A DNA stretch of 38,192 nt from Mycobacterium helveticum (GCF_007714205.1 NZ_VMQU01000049.1:1-38192), one strand, 5' to 3'. Positions 8,701 to 16,361 are shown, counted from the first letter of the stretch. Made by a program: numbers and translations. The notes: generated by a model from the sequence alone, not told the origin.

Positions 8701-9155
8701 AGAACTGGACCCGGCGCGTCACCGACGTGCGCAACTGGTTCGTCTTCTCCGCCTCGGAGCGCGACGTGCAGACCGGTGCGGAATGGGAGCATTACAGCGA
8801 TTCCGACGGCAAGTCCGGCGGTCAGAAGGAGAAGCTCGCCTACACGATCCTGGCGGCCTCCCTGGCTTACCAGTTCGGGCTGGAGTGGGGCGCCGAGCGG
8901 TCACGAGACTTCCGGTTCGCGGTCATCGACGAGGCATTCGGGCGCGGCTCGGATGTCTCGACGCGCTACGCGCTGGACCTCTTCGCGACGCTCGGGCTGC
9001 AGCTTCTCATCGTCACGCCCCTGCAGAAGGTGCACGTCATCGAGCCCTACGTGAAGGCGATCGGCTTCGTCGACAACCCGAGCGGCACGTGCTCCCGGCT
9101 CCAGACGATGACGATCGAGGAGTACCGGACCCGACGCGACGGACGGCGGTCGTGA
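5757..9155 (+). CDS. jetC: Wadjet SMC ATPase JetC (MukB-like)
   Basis: A 1132-aa SMC-family ATPase, the motor that extrudes DNA loops and senses small circular DNA. Walker A GDIGSGKST is at residues 50-58. Two long coiled-coil arms flank a central hinge-like region (about residues 470-560). The ABC signature DGKSGGQKEK is at about 1018 and Walker B FAVIDEAFG at about 1056. All ATPase motifs are intact. ATG 5757 is preferred over the upstream in-frame ATG at 5736 because it gives a short overlap with jetB and starts at the conserved MSDGLF segment. A homologue in M. smegmatis (EptC) limits plasmid maintenance, which supports an anti-plasmid role in mycobacteria. Confidence 0.95.
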   Translation: MSDGLFSMVGLGDTRRAGYRLQYAEVLNWGTFDSQVWRFTPDTETALLTGDIGSGKSTIVDALTTLLMPSHKAAYNKAAGAEAKERTLRSYVEGHYKSERNEVTGRSRAKGLRENRRTYSVVLGVFTNHGYDETVTLAQVFQQRDSTGQPYRFFVTATKSLSIAADFADFGTDLRDLRKRLRGTGAEIFDEFPKYATSLRRLLGIRSEQALELFHQTVSMKSVGNLNDFVRDHMLEPSDSTERVRDIIAHFEDLTKAHDAVKRAREQLEALDPVVVTAAKYDAALAERASLERERSAVRLFVAELRSGLLGDEIAALEAEGVGLLREQDAAKAREQKLKHEHDALIEERARAGGDRIGELERLTEEARAQARSRRHARTRFDVAVAEAGLEPVAGGEDFAALSAVAATERSRLAADKGALDAATVDAIGRERECRRQCGLISEELGSLEQRTSNLPVEQVEVRAELCAALGLTPDDLPYAGELLDVTDEHAQWRGAAERVLRGFALSLLVPQQHYDAVAGWVNGARLTFRGRGGKPIGAKLVYERVARQRVPLQAPGRDGLWLADCIEVKDGPFRQYLTDELTKRADYRCAPSLEEFRGQRRAVTREGQVRSGERHEKDDRHRVDDPRRWVLGWANERKIAALRDELAGLEEKLATAAAELARLDAQRDTVQAKLQALARLEEYHSWNDLDVDEAQARAHDLDAERVRLLSGSSRLEEIARALADNDEQAKLVGESIDTLTGRLATTAAAKRQAEQGKTRDDEFVAARPEHELAAARASYAALDERLGKNRPVRAADCADTEAALSADLHRRIERLTGQLNGHALNLAQYMSEVLRRWPELRADMDANVEARQDFLAFRDRVATDDLPRFEAEFKEQLNKNAIQELAGFNNWLGRQASAIDERVDRINEALGAVPYNRGRYIRLEKEPTTNQDIAQFRSDLRNLTNDSLAIDGDQYSEQRFGDVKRIIERFRGRDGYAESDKNWTRRVTDVRNWFVFSASERDVQTGAEWEHYSDSDGKSGGQKEKLAYTILAASLAYQFGLEWGAERSRDFRFAVIDEAFGRGSDVSTRYALDLFATLGLQLLIVTPLQKVHVIEPYVKAIGFVDNPSGTCSRLQTMTIEEYRTRRDGRRS

Positions 9156-9178
9156 CTGGCGCGCCGACGACATCAACA

Positions 9179-9208
9179 GGCGCCGCATGAGCGGCGCCGA
9201 TGAGGAGG
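9179..9208 (+). promoter_or_regulatory. Hairpin next to the jetD ribosome-binding site
   Basis: A perfect 8-bp stem, GGCGCCGC (9179-9186) with GCGGCGCC (9191-9198) around loop ATGA, ends three bases before the strong Shine-Dalgarno GAGGAGG (9202-9208). It lies in the only real gap (62 nt) of the jet operon. It may set the level of the nuclease relative to the SMC subunits; there is no T tract, so a terminator is unlikely. Confidence 0.5.
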
Positions 9209-9217
9209 ATTGGCGCC

Positions 9218-10384
9218 ATGAGCGCGACGTGGACCACGCCGCACGACATTGCCGCGAAGGTGAGACGACGGTGGGACGACGGGTCGCTGCTGCGCGTCCA
9301 CGCCAACGGCGATCCCTTCGAGCCGATCGAGGTGCCGCTGCGCGGCCCCACACCGTCGCAGGTCGGTGACGACGTCGCCGCCGCGCGCGAGTGGGTGGCC
9401 GCCCTCGATGCCGGCCGACACGACGACAGCCGATACGCCCTGCAATGGCAGCCGATCGGCGGCCGACGGATCGGGCGCAACCGACTGCCCGTTCGTGCGG
9501 TGGTGTCCTCGATCGAGCAGGTATGGGCCTTGTTGGGCGTGACCACGATGGTTCGCCGATTCGACGATCTCCTGGCCCTGGCAGAGCGGCATCCGCAGGT
9601 TCGCGAGTGGATCGTCGGCCATCCGCATCGCGCGCTCGAACTGGCGTCTGAGATACCCCAGCTGATCGCTGCCTTTGGGTGGCTCGACAGTCACCGTCAG
9701 TCGCAGCGCTACCTTCGCGAGATCAGTGCGCCCGGCGTCGACACCAAGTTCGCCGAGCGGCACCGGACGGTCCTGGCCGCGATGCTCGGTGTTTCATCGA
9801 CGGCCACCGGGTTCCTGGCCGATCTCGGTCTGCGGTGCAAGCCCGCACTGGTGCGGCTCCGCCCCTCGCCCGCACTGGGTTTCCCGGGGGCGACGCTGAC
9901 CGAGCTGGCGGTGCGTTCCGAGGAGTTGGCGCAGCTCACCGTCGCACCGCATGTCGCGGTAATCGTGGAGAACGAGATCAGCTATCTGAGCGTCGCTGTC
10001 CCCGAAGGCGGGATGGTGTTCTGGGGGAAGGGCTTCGAGGTCGAGCGCATAGGCCGGCTGCGATGGCTGGCGGAGGCTGACGTCCTCTACTGGGGTGACA
10101 TCGACACGCACGGATTCGCCATTCTCGACCGCCTGCGGGCGCGGCTTCCGCGGGCGCGCTCGGTGCTGATGGACCGGGACACGCTGCTGGCCCACCGCGA
10201 CCGTTGGGTGACCGAGGAAAACCCCGCGAAGTCGGCCCTGACGCGACTGACGCCGGACGAATACGACCTCTATTCGGAACTGGTCGCAGACGGGCTGGGT
10301 GAACGCGTGCGCCTCGAACAGGAGCGAATCGACTGGCAGTGGGTGCAGCAACGGCTACCGGCAGCCCGGCCCGGCCGGATGTGA
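9218..10384 (+). CDS. jetD: Wadjet nuclease subunit JetD (DUF3322/DUF2220, Toprim fold)
   Basis: A 388-aa nuclease that cleaves circular DNA once the SMC complex has signalled. The N-terminal half (DUF3322-like) contains the GGRRIGRNRLP segment. The C-terminal half is the Toprim-like DUF2220 domain: the acidic VENEISYL (about residue 250), a Gly-rich GKGF, and YWGDIDTHGF (about residues 292-301), whose Asp-x-Asp pair with the upstream Glu should bind metal. Catalytic residues look intact. ATG 9218 is chosen because GAGGAGG sits nine bases upstream; the in-frame ATG at 9200 has none. It is last in the jet operon. Confidence 0.9.
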   Translation: MSATWTTPHDIAAKVRRRWDDGSLLRVHANGDPFEPIEVPLRGPTPSQVGDDVAAAREWVAALDAGRHDDSRYALQWQPIGGRRIGRNRLPVRAVVSSIEQVWALLGVTTMVRRFDDLLALAERHPQVREWIVGHPHRALELASEIPQLIAAFGWLDSHRQSQRYLREISAPGVDTKFAERHRTVLAAMLGVSSTATGFLADLGLRCKPALVRLRPSPALGFPGATLTELAVRSEELAQLTVAPHVAVIVENEISYLSVAVPEGGMVFWGKGFEVERIGRLRWLAEADVLYWGDIDTHGFAILDRLRARLPRARSVLMDRDTLLAHRDRWVTEENPAKSALTRLTPDEYDLYSELVADGLGERVRLEQERIDWQWVQQRLPAARPGRM

Positions 10385-10650
10385 TCGCTCGCCGGCCGCG
10401 ACTCCGAGCTGGCCCGCACCATGCGCGGCGTGGCCCGGCCGATGCCTGTGGCCGTGCCGATGATGTCGCGGGTGGCCAGGGCGCTTCGGGGTAGCGGTTC
10501 AGGACGCCGGGTTCGGATTCGTGCGGGTAGAGCCGCAGGGTAAGACGGTCGCGCGCCCGCCGCGTTTCGGGCGCCGCCGCGGCGCCCGCAGAGGCACAAT
10601 GACACCCGTGCTGACCGTGAACCTGGCCGTCGAACCGACGGAACACTGAG
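10385..10650 (+). other. Gap with a hairpin and a possible 16-codon leader ORF
   Basis: No recognisable gene. It contains a perfect GC hairpin, GGGCGCC-5-GGCGCCC (10569-10587), without a T tract. A 16-codon frame, ATG 10599 to TGA 10649, ends one base before the GTG of the antiporter. That spacing would allow translational coupling, but the frame may be chance. This gap separates the defence block from the DosR-type block. Confidence 0.3.
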
Positions 10651-11835
10651 GTGCCGGGTTTCGATTTCGCCACGTTGGCGCTGCTGAGCGCGGTGGGTTT
10701 CGCCGGCCCGGTGCTGGCCTCGTTGCCGGGTCTGCGGATTCCGGTGGTGGTCGGCGAGCTGACCGCCGGGGTGGTAATCGGCCGAACCGGCTTCGGGCTC
10801 GTCGACGCCACCGACCCGACGTTTGCGCTGTTCGCCAACATCGGCTTCGCGTTGGTGATGTTCGTGGTGGGCACCCACGTCCGGGTCCGCGGCGACGAGT
10901 TGCGGTCGATGCTGCCGGTGGCGTTCGCCCGGGCGGCCGCGGCGGGCGCGGTCGCGGTGGTCCTCGCGTTCGGGCTGGCGGCGCAGTTCGGCATCCACCA
11001 CGCGGCGCTCTACGCGGTCCTGATGGCCTCGTCGTCGGCGGCGCTGGCCTTGCCGGTGATCGATTCGCTGCGGCTGCGGGGGCCGGCCGTGCTGTCGGTG
11101 ACGGCGCAGATCGCCATCGCCGACACCGCGTGTATCGTCTTGCTGCCGTTGGTGATCGACATCCGGCGGTTGCCGGAGGCGGCGGGGGGCGCGCTGGTGG
11201 TCACGGGCTGCGCCATCGCGCTGTTCGTGGCGTTGCGCGCCATCGACCGCAGGGGCTGGCGCCGGCGCGTGCACGTCTTTTCCGAGAAGCGCCGGTTCGC
11301 GGTGGAACTGCGCACCAACCTCGGCGTGTTGTTCGCGCTGGCGGCGCTGGCCGTGCGTACCCACGTGTCGATCCTGCTGGCGGGCTTCGCTCTGGGACTG
11401 GTGATCGCCGTCGTCGGGGAACCACACCGGTTGGCGCGTCAGCTTTTCGGCATCACCGAGGGATTCTTCAGCCCGCTGTTCTTCGTCTGGCTGGGCGCCT
11501 CGCTGCAGGTCCGCGAGTTGGGTTCGCAGCCGCGGTTCGTAGTGCTGGGAATATGCCTGGGCCTGGGCGCCGTGCTGGCCCACGGCGTGGGCAGGTTGCT
11601 CGGCCAGCCGCCGGCGCTCGGGGTGCTGTCGGCCGCGCAACTCGGTGTACCGGTGGCCGCGGCCACCATCGGCACCCAGGAGCATCTGCTGGTCGCGGGC
11701 GAGGCGGCGGCCCTGATGCTCGGCGCGCTGGTCACGATCGCCGCCGCCTCCCTCGCCGCCGCGCTGGCGGCGCGCGGGCGGGCCGCGACCCCGACGACAC
11801 CGCCCGCGGCGGCCGAACCTCGCGTGCCGATGTGA
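10651..11835 (+). CDS. CPA2-family cation:proton antiporter (KefB/NapA-like)
   Basis: A 394-aa polytopic membrane protein with about 11-12 hydrophobic segments and no cytosolic TrkA-N domain. Family hallmarks are the first helices ending LRIPVVVGELTAGVVIG and the core FANIGFALVMFVVGTHV. An amphipathic cytoplasmic loop (AIDRRGWRRRVHVFSEKRRF) separates the halves, and GFFSPLFFVWLGASL lies near the C-terminal bundle. It should exchange Na+ or K+ for protons; the ion is not deducible. The GTG start is weak, with no clear Shine-Dalgarno. No convincing DosR box lies directly upstream, so its membership in the neighbouring regulon is unproven. Confidence 0.85.
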   Translation: MPGFDFATLALLSAVGFAGPVLASLPGLRIPVVVGELTAGVVIGRTGFGLVDATDPTFALFANIGFALVMFVVGTHVRVRGDELRSMLPVAFARAAAAGAVAVVLAFGLAAQFGIHHAALYAVLMASSSAALALPVIDSLRLRGPAVLSVTAQIAIADTACIVLLPLVIDIRRLPEAAGGALVVTGCAIALFVALRAIDRRGWRRRVHVFSEKRRFAVELRTNLGVLFALAALAVRTHVSILLAGFALGLVIAVVGEPHRLARQLFGITEGFFSPLFFVWLGASLQVRELGSQPRFVVLGICLGLGAVLAHGVGRLLGQPPALGVLSAAQLGVPVAAATIGTQEHLLVAGEAAALMLGALVTIAAASLAAALAARGRAATPTTPPAAAEPRVPM

Positions 11836-11839
11836 CCAA

Positions 11840-11896
11840 GGGCCCTCGGCGCCCCCTACGCGCCGCGTAACACAGCCGGTATTGGCACAAAGTCCC
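11840..11896 (+). promoter_or_regulatory. Weak DosR-box-like sites upstream of the Rv3131-like gene
   Basis: TGGCACAAAGTCCC (11883-11896) has a perfect right half-site (AAAGTCCC) but a poor left half. GGGCCCTCGGCGCC (11840-11853) is a second partial match. Neither shows the spacing to a TANNNT element seen at the other promoters here, so assignment is tentative. Confidence 0.3.
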
Positions 11897-11982
11897 TCCG
11901 GTTAGAGCCGTCATGCTCTCGTGCGGGCGCCGGAACCACGTGATCGTGAACACCAGATGTTCGACCCGAAGGGACAACCGCG

Positions 11983-12981
11983 ATGAGCGCGCACTTTCCC
12001 GATGCCGGCACGATCCGCACCGTCCTGACACTGGCCTCCCGAGCACCCTCGGTGCACAACACGCAACCATGGGGGTGGCGCGTCGACGAGGCGAGCGTGC
12101 ACCTGTACGCCGACGAGAACCGGCAGCTGCCCAACACCGACCCGGATGGCCGCGACCTGATCCTGAGTTGCGGTGCCGCGCTGCATCACTGCGCGGTCGC
12201 CTTCGCGGCCGTCGGCTGGCGCTCCAAGGTCACCCGGCTGCCCAATCCGGCCGACCCCAGCCACCTCGCCGCGATCCAGCTGTCGCCCCATCCCGCCGAC
12301 GCCGTCGACATCGCGCTCGCCGCGGCGATACCGCGCCGGCGCACCGACCGGCGCCACTACAGTTCCTGGCCGGTGCCGGTGGCCGACATCGCGCTGATGG
12401 CCGCGCGGGCGGCCCGCAACGGGGTCACGCTCTGCCAGGTCGAGGACGTCGAGAAGCTGCACGAGATCGTCGCGCAATCCGTGGCGGATCACCTCAACCG
12501 CGCCTACATGGCCGAGCTGACCACCTGGAGCGGGCGGTACGCCTCGGTGGCCGGCGTCCCGGCCCGCAACACGCCGGCGCCCGACCCGGCGTCGAAGATC
12601 CCGGGCCGGTTCTTCGCCGGCCCGTCGCTGCCGATGACGCCGGGCACCTCGCCGGCGCAGGACAATGCCGTAGTGCTCGCGCTGGGCACCCGCGCCGACG
12701 ACCGGCTCTCCCGGCTGCGTGCCGGCGAAGCGACCAGCGCGGTGCTGCTCACCGCGACGTCGCTGGGACTGGCCAGCTGCCCGGTCACCGAACCGCTGGA
12801 AACCCCGGCGACCCGCGCGGAGGTCCGCGATGACGTCTTCGGCGGCAGCGACCATCCGCAGATGCTGCTGCGGGTCGGCTGGGCGCCGATCAACGCCGAT
12901 CCGCTGCCGGCCACCCCGCGGCGCGAGCTCTCCGAGTTCGTCGAGTGGGCCTTCGGCCCTGCGAAGAACGCCGTCGAATAG
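11983..12981 (+). CDS. Acg-family nitroreductase-like flavoprotein (Rv3131-like)
   Basis: A 332-aa two-lobed nitroreductase-fold protein of the mycobacterial Acg family. It closely follows M. tuberculosis Rv3131 as I recall it: HFPDA-TVRTVLTLA, RAPS-HNTQPW, LILSCG-ALHHC, AAIPRRRTDRR-YS-WPVP, WSGRYASVAGVPARN and the C-terminal MLLRVGWAPINADPLP. Acg proteins bind FMN under a lid; flavin storage or a specialised reductase role has been proposed, and classical nitroreductase activity is not established. The start has GAAGGGA 8-14 bases upstream. It is followed after 8 nt by a Rv1733c-like gene, probably cotranscribed. Confidence 0.9.
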   Translation: MSAHFPDAGTIRTVLTLASRAPSVHNTQPWGWRVDEASVHLYADENRQLPNTDPDGRDLILSCGAALHHCAVAFAAVGWRSKVTRLPNPADPSHLAAIQLSPHPADAVDIALAAAIPRRRTDRRHYSSWPVPVADIALMAARAARNGVTLCQVEDVEKLHEIVAQSVADHLNRAYMAELTTWSGRYASVAGVPARNTPAPDPASKIPGRFFAGPSLPMTPGTSPAQDNAVVLALGTRADDRLSRLRAGEATSAVLLTATSLGLASCPVTEPLETPATRAEVRDDVFGGSDHPQMLLRVGWAPINADPLPATPRRELSEFVEWAFGPAKNAVE

Positions 12982-12989
12982 GCCGCGCG

Positions 12990-13586
12990 ATGGAGACGTT
13001 CACGTGGGACCCGCGCCGCTGGCTGATCGCCCGCGTCGTCGGGCGCAATCCGTTGCTGCGGCCCGCCGACCGGATCGAGGCACTGGTGGTGCTGGTCGCG
13101 ATAGTTGCGGCGTTGGTGGCGGTGCCCGTCGCCGGTGTGGTGGGAGCCGCGACGTACGGAGCCCGTGACCGGTCGTACGCCCAGGAGGCCCGGGAGCGGC
13201 ACCCGGTCCGGGCGCAGGTCACCGACGCGCACCCCGGGGAACTGGGTACGACCGTCGCGCAGGTGAGGTGGGTGGGGACGGGCGGGGAGCAGCGCAGCGG
13301 CACGCTGCGCCTGGCCGGCCCGGTTGGGCCCGGCGGGGCCGACGACATCGGGGCCGTCGACATCTGGGTGGACAAGGCCGGCAACCTGACGGCCCCGCCG
13401 ACGCCGCCCTGGCATGCCGTGGGCGCGGTGGCCGGCACGATGGTGCTGACGCTGCTGACCGCCAGTGGCGTGCTGGCACTGCTGCTAACCGCCGTCGTTT
13501 ACCGGCTCGACCGGATCCGCGACGCCCGGTGGGAGCGGGAGCTCAGAGTTCTGGTGGACGACGGCGGCCGGACGAACCGATCATGA
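12990..13586 (+). CDS. Rv1733c-family membrane protein
   Basis: A 198-aa protein with two transmembrane segments: residues about 30-55 (ALVVLVAIVAALVAVPVAGVV) and about 145-170 (AVAGTMVLTLLTASGVLALLL). Between them is an extracytoplasmic domain (RDRSYAQEARERHPVRAQV, then VDIWVDKAGNLTAPP). The N-terminal RNPLLRPADRIEAL is the Rv1733c family signature; Rv1733c is a DosR-regulon protein and T-cell antigen. ATG 12990 is 8 nt after the Rv3131-like gene, so it shares that transcript. A T-tract repeat array begins 17 bases after its stop. Molecular function is unknown. Confidence 0.85.
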   Translation: METFTWDPRRWLIARVVGRNPLLRPADRIEALVVLVAIVAALVAVPVAGVVGAATYGARDRSYAQEARERHPVRAQVTDAHPGELGTTVAQVRWVGTGGEQRSGTLRLAGPVGPGGADDIGAVDIWVDKAGNLTAPPTPPWHAVGAVAGTMVLTLLTASGVLALLLTAVVYRLDRIRDARWERELRVLVDDGGRTNRS

Positions 13587-13603
13587 GGCGCCCCCTCCTC
13601 CGG

Positions 13604-13675
13604 TCGCTTTTCTGGGCTCGCTTTTCTGGGCTCGTTTTTGCTGGGCTCGCTTTTTATGCGCTCGCTTTTTGTGCG
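13604..13675 (+). repeat. T-tract tandem array (14-15 bp x5) after the Rv1733c-like gene
   Basis: Five units: TCGCTTTTCTGGGC twice identically, then three diverged 15-bp copies with T5 runs (last unit TCGCTTTTTGTGCG). It starts 17 bases beyond the stop and lies between convergent genes. No hairpin is needed to see it; it may work as an iterated T-tract terminator. This is inference. Confidence 0.75.
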
Positions 13676-13804
13676 ACGGGATGGGGCGCAATGGGATTGA
13701 GGGCGGATATGGGCCGGTGAGCGCCGACGTCGGGCGCGGGGCCGGGCTGACCCCCGGCTGCGCGGCGGCCCTGCCGGACGTGCTCGAGCACGTGGTGAGC
13801 GAGG

Positions 13805-14206
13805 TCAGCCGGCCGACAGCGAGCCGATCGCGGCGCCCAGCTGCGCGGTGACCTCGTCGGCGACGGCCATCAGGTCCTTGTAGCCGGTGACCTGGACCAG
13901 CACGGCCGGGTTCATCCCCTCGACGATCACGCTGCCCGGGGCGTCCGGGTCGGCGCGGACCACCACATTGCAGGGCAGCAGCAGCCCGATCTCGGGGTCC
14001 AGGCTGATCGCCCGGTGCGCCAGCGCCGGGTTGCACGCACCGAGGATCAGGTAGCCCTCGATGTCCACGCCGAGCTTGGCTTTCAGGGTCGCCGTGACGT
14101 CGATCTCGGTCAGCACCCCGAAACCGTGCTCCGCCAGGGCGTTTCGGGTCCGCGTCACCGCCTCGTCGAATCCGGTTGCCAAGCTCGTCGCTAGTGCGAT
14201 GCCCAC
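13805..14206 (-). CDS. DUF302 domain protein
   Basis: A 133-aa protein with the DUF302 pattern: FDEAVTRTRNALAEHGFGVLTEIDVTATL, then LGACNPALAHRAISLDPEIGLLLPCNVVV. This small alpha/beta fold occurs in redox and sulfur contexts; its activity is not established. GTG 14206 is chosen because AAAGGAT lies about six bases upstream on the minus strand; the longer frame from 14257 has no such site. It is divergent from the MprF-like gene, and the shared gap holds DosR-like boxes. Its end faces the T-tract array. Confidence 0.85.
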   Translation of the reverse strand: MGIALATSLATGFDEAVTRTRNALAEHGFGVLTEIDVTATLKAKLGVDIEGYLILGACNPALAHRAISLDPEIGLLLPCNVVVRADPDAPGSVIVEGMNPAVLVQVTGYKDLMAVADEVTAQLGAAIGSLSAG

Positions 14207-14300
14207 GGCCGATCCTTTACCCCCGTGTTGCGCGCTGTTATCCGGACATCGCAGCACGCGTGCGGAACCCGCCGGAAGGGGCGGAAGTCCCTCGCCGTGG

Positions 14301-14395
14301 GGGACCTTGGTCGTGGGGGACCTTGGTCGCCCAGCGCGACGTGTCGACCCGAGGACGAACGGCTCTCGCGGACGGGCCGTCGCACGAGTTAGCGT
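14301..14395 (+). promoter_or_regulatory. Three DosR-like boxes and a -10 upstream of the MprF-like gene
   Basis: GGGACCTTGGTCGT (14301-14314) and GGGACCTTGGTCGC (14317-14330) are direct copies 16 bp apart. A third site, AGGACGAACGGCTC (14352-14365), is 24 nt before TAGCGT (14390-14395). The DosR consensus core is GGGAC-N4-GTCCC. The sites could also act on the divergent DUF302 gene. Confidence 0.6.
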
Positions 14396-14442
14396 GAACG
14401 GTCTGGTGCACGGGCACCGGCTACCCGGGGAGCGAGCACGGC

Positions 14443-15888
14443 ATGAAGGTCAAGCGGGACGGGCGGCGGCCCGCGGCGCCGCGCAGCCGGGAACGGGTGC
14501 TGGTCAGCGCCGACATCCCGGGCGCGCGGATCGTCAGCGTGGTGCTGCTGGCGTGCGTGCTCGGCTGGTTGACGGTGCTGGCCGCGCGCCGGTACCTCGG
14601 CGACGGCCGGGTCGCCCCCGGCCGGTTCGGGTGGTCGTTGGCGTTGCTGGCCGCGGTCGCGCTGATCGCGCGGGGCATCTTCCTGGGCCGGCCGGTCACC
14701 ACGGGGCATGCGTGGGCGGCGGCCGGCGCGGTCGCCGGCGGGCTGTGCGCGCACTTCCTGTCCTTCGCCCTGCCCGGCAACCTTCTGGTCGCCGGCGCCG
14801 GGGCGGCGCTGGTGTGGCCCACCGCGACGCGGCCGCAGCCCGAACTGCTGGCGCAGGTCTGGGCGCTGGTCGACGCCACGCACGGGGATGCGCTGGCGCC
14901 CTTCGCTATGCACTCGCGCAAGAGCTATCACTTCAACGCCGAGCGGACCGCGGCGATCGCCTACCGCGCCCGGCTCGGGTTCGCCGTGGTCAGCGGCGAC
15001 CCGATCGGCGACGACGCCCGGTTCGACGACCTGGTGGCCGATTTCGTCCGCATGTGCCGCGAGCGGGGCTGGCGGATCATCGTGCTGGCCGCGGGCGAGC
15101 GGCGGCTGGGGCTGTGGCACGGCGGGGCGGTGGTCGCGCCGGTGCTGGCCGTGCCGATCGGCCACGACGTCGTCGTCGACGTCCGCCGGTTCAGCCTGCG
15201 GGGACGCCGGTTCCGCAACCTGCGCCAAGCGGTGCAGCGCACCCGCAACTGCGGGGTCAGCACCGAGATCGTCGACGAGCAGCGCCTCGACGGCCCGCTG
15301 AGGGCCCAGCTCACCGAGGTGTTGTACGCCGCGCACCGCGTCGCACGCACCGAACGCGGCTTCTGCATGAACCTCGACGGGGCCCTGCAGGGCCGCTTCC
15401 CCGGGATCAGGCTGGCCATCGCCCGCGACCGCGGCGGACGGGTGGTGGCCTTCCACCGCTACGCCACCGCCGGGCATGGTTCCGAAGTCTCCCTCGACGT
15501 GCCGTTCCGCCGGCCCGACGCCCCCAACGGGGTCGACGAACGGCTCAGCGTCGAGATGATTCTGCAGGCGCAATCATCTGGTGCCCAACGGCTCTCGCTG
15601 GCTTTCGCGTCGTTTCCCGAGATCTTCGACGCCGCCCACCCGACCCTGGCACAGCGCGTCGCCTACCGGCTGATCCATCTGCTGGATCCGCTGATCCGGC
15701 TGGAGTCCCTCTACCGCTACCTGTGCAAGTTTCACGCGCTGGGGGAGCGGCGCTACGTGGTGCTGTGCGCGCGTCACATCCCTTCCGCGCTGCCCGTGCT
15801 GCTGTCGCTGGAGTTCCTGCCGCGCCCCCGCCGGCTCAGGAGCGGTCCTGGCGGGGCGGCCCGCCGAACCGGAAGCGGCGGCCCGTGA
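14443..15888 (+). CDS. MprF/LPG-synthase C-terminal domain membrane protein (DUF2156)
   Basis: A 481-aa protein. The N-terminus has three or four hydrophobic segments (about residues 25-130), far fewer than full MprF. The C-terminal cytosolic part matches the GNAT-like phosphatidylglycerol lysyltransferase domain: HGDALAPFAMHSRKSYHF, AYRARLGFAVVSGDPIG, ERGWRIIVLAAGE and FCMNLDGALQGRFPG. The predicted role is aminoacyl transfer from tRNA to a lipid, which would change membrane charge; the amino acid and lipid are unknown. GGGGAG lies upstream of ATG 14443. DosR-like boxes precede it. Its last 53 nt overlap the convergent Rv3129-like gene. Confidence 0.8.
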   Translation: MKVKRDGRRPAAPRSRERVLVSADIPGARIVSVVLLACVLGWLTVLAARRYLGDGRVAPGRFGWSLALLAAVALIARGIFLGRPVTTGHAWAAAGAVAGGLCAHFLSFALPGNLLVAGAGAALVWPTATRPQPELLAQVWALVDATHGDALAPFAMHSRKSYHFNAERTAAIAYRARLGFAVVSGDPIGDDARFDDLVADFVRMCRERGWRIIVLAAGERRLGLWHGGAVVAPVLAVPIGHDVVVDVRRFSLRGRRFRNLRQAVQRTRNCGVSTEIVDEQRLDGPLRAQLTEVLYAAHRVARTERGFCMNLDGALQGRFPGIRLAIARDRGGRVVAFHRYATAGHGSEVSLDVPFRRPDAPNGVDERLSVEMILQAQSSGAQRLSLAFASFPEIFDAAHPTLAQRVAYRLIHLLDPLIRLESLYRYLCKFHALGERRYVVLCARHIPSALPVLLSLEFLPRPRRLRSGPGGAARRTGSGGP

Positions 15889-16264
15889 CCTGTCGCGGGA
15901 TCACCCGCACATAGTGCGTTTTCTCCGACGTCGTCCACGGCAGCACCTGCGCGCGGTCGGCGTCCTCGATCTCCTCCTCGGTGCGCAGCGAGCGTGCCGT
16001 GCCCCGGACGATCACGCTCCAGCCCTCGGCGACGTTGTGGTCGTCGACCTCGAAAAGCACGTCGTGGTTGATCGCGGTGCTGACCAGCTTGGTGCCCTCG
16101 GCGGTGCGGAACAGCACGCTGCGGCGCTGCACGACGTAATTGACCGGGAAGATCTCGGGCTGGCCGCCGACGCTGGTCACCAGCCGGCCCAGCGTCACAC
16201 CCGCCAGCAGGTTCCAGCATTCGCTCTCCGGCAGGATGGTGACCCCATCGTCGATCATTGACAT
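15836..16264 (-). CDS. Pyridoxamine-5'-phosphate-oxidase-fold protein (Rv3129-like)
   Basis: A 142-aa split-barrel protein of the flavin/F420-binding PNPOx superfamily. Its pattern is LGRLVTSVGGQPEIFPVNYVV, then VLFRTAEGTKLVSTAINHDVLFEVDDH, EGWSVIVRGTA and the C-terminal VIPRQVTGRRFRFG. The second half follows M. tuberculosis Rv3129, a DosR-regulon gene. As I recall, Rv3129 is annotated at about 110 aa, so this copy retains the full N-terminal strand region. ATG 16264 follows AAGGGGA on the minus strand; Met at 16258 is the alternative. Substrate and cofactor are not deducible. Two DosR-like boxes and a well-placed -10 precede it. Confidence 0.85.
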   Translation of the reverse strand: MSMIDDGVTILPESECWNLLAGVTLGRLVTSVGGQPEIFPVNYVVQRRSVLFRTAEGTKLVSTAINHDVLFEVDDHNVAEGWSVIVRGTARSLRTEEEIEDADRAQVLPWTTSEKTHYVRVIPRQVTGRRFRFGGPPRQDRS

Positions 16265-16296
16265 CGGCCATCCCCTTCGTCGTGGCGGTGCATCCG

Positions 16297-16361
16297 ATGC
16301 TAACCCGCGGGCGCCCCGCGTGCGCCGGCCGAAGGTCCCGCGGCGCAGGGACCAAAGTTGT
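16297..16361 (-). promoter_or_regulatory. DosR-type promoter of the Rv3129-like gene
   Basis: On the minus strand the distal box (plus-strand text GGGACCAAAGTTGT, 16348-16361) and the proximal box GGGACCTTCGGCCG (16339-16326) are 22 bp centre to centre. TAGCAT (16302-16297) follows 23 nt after the proximal box. Confidence 0.7.
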
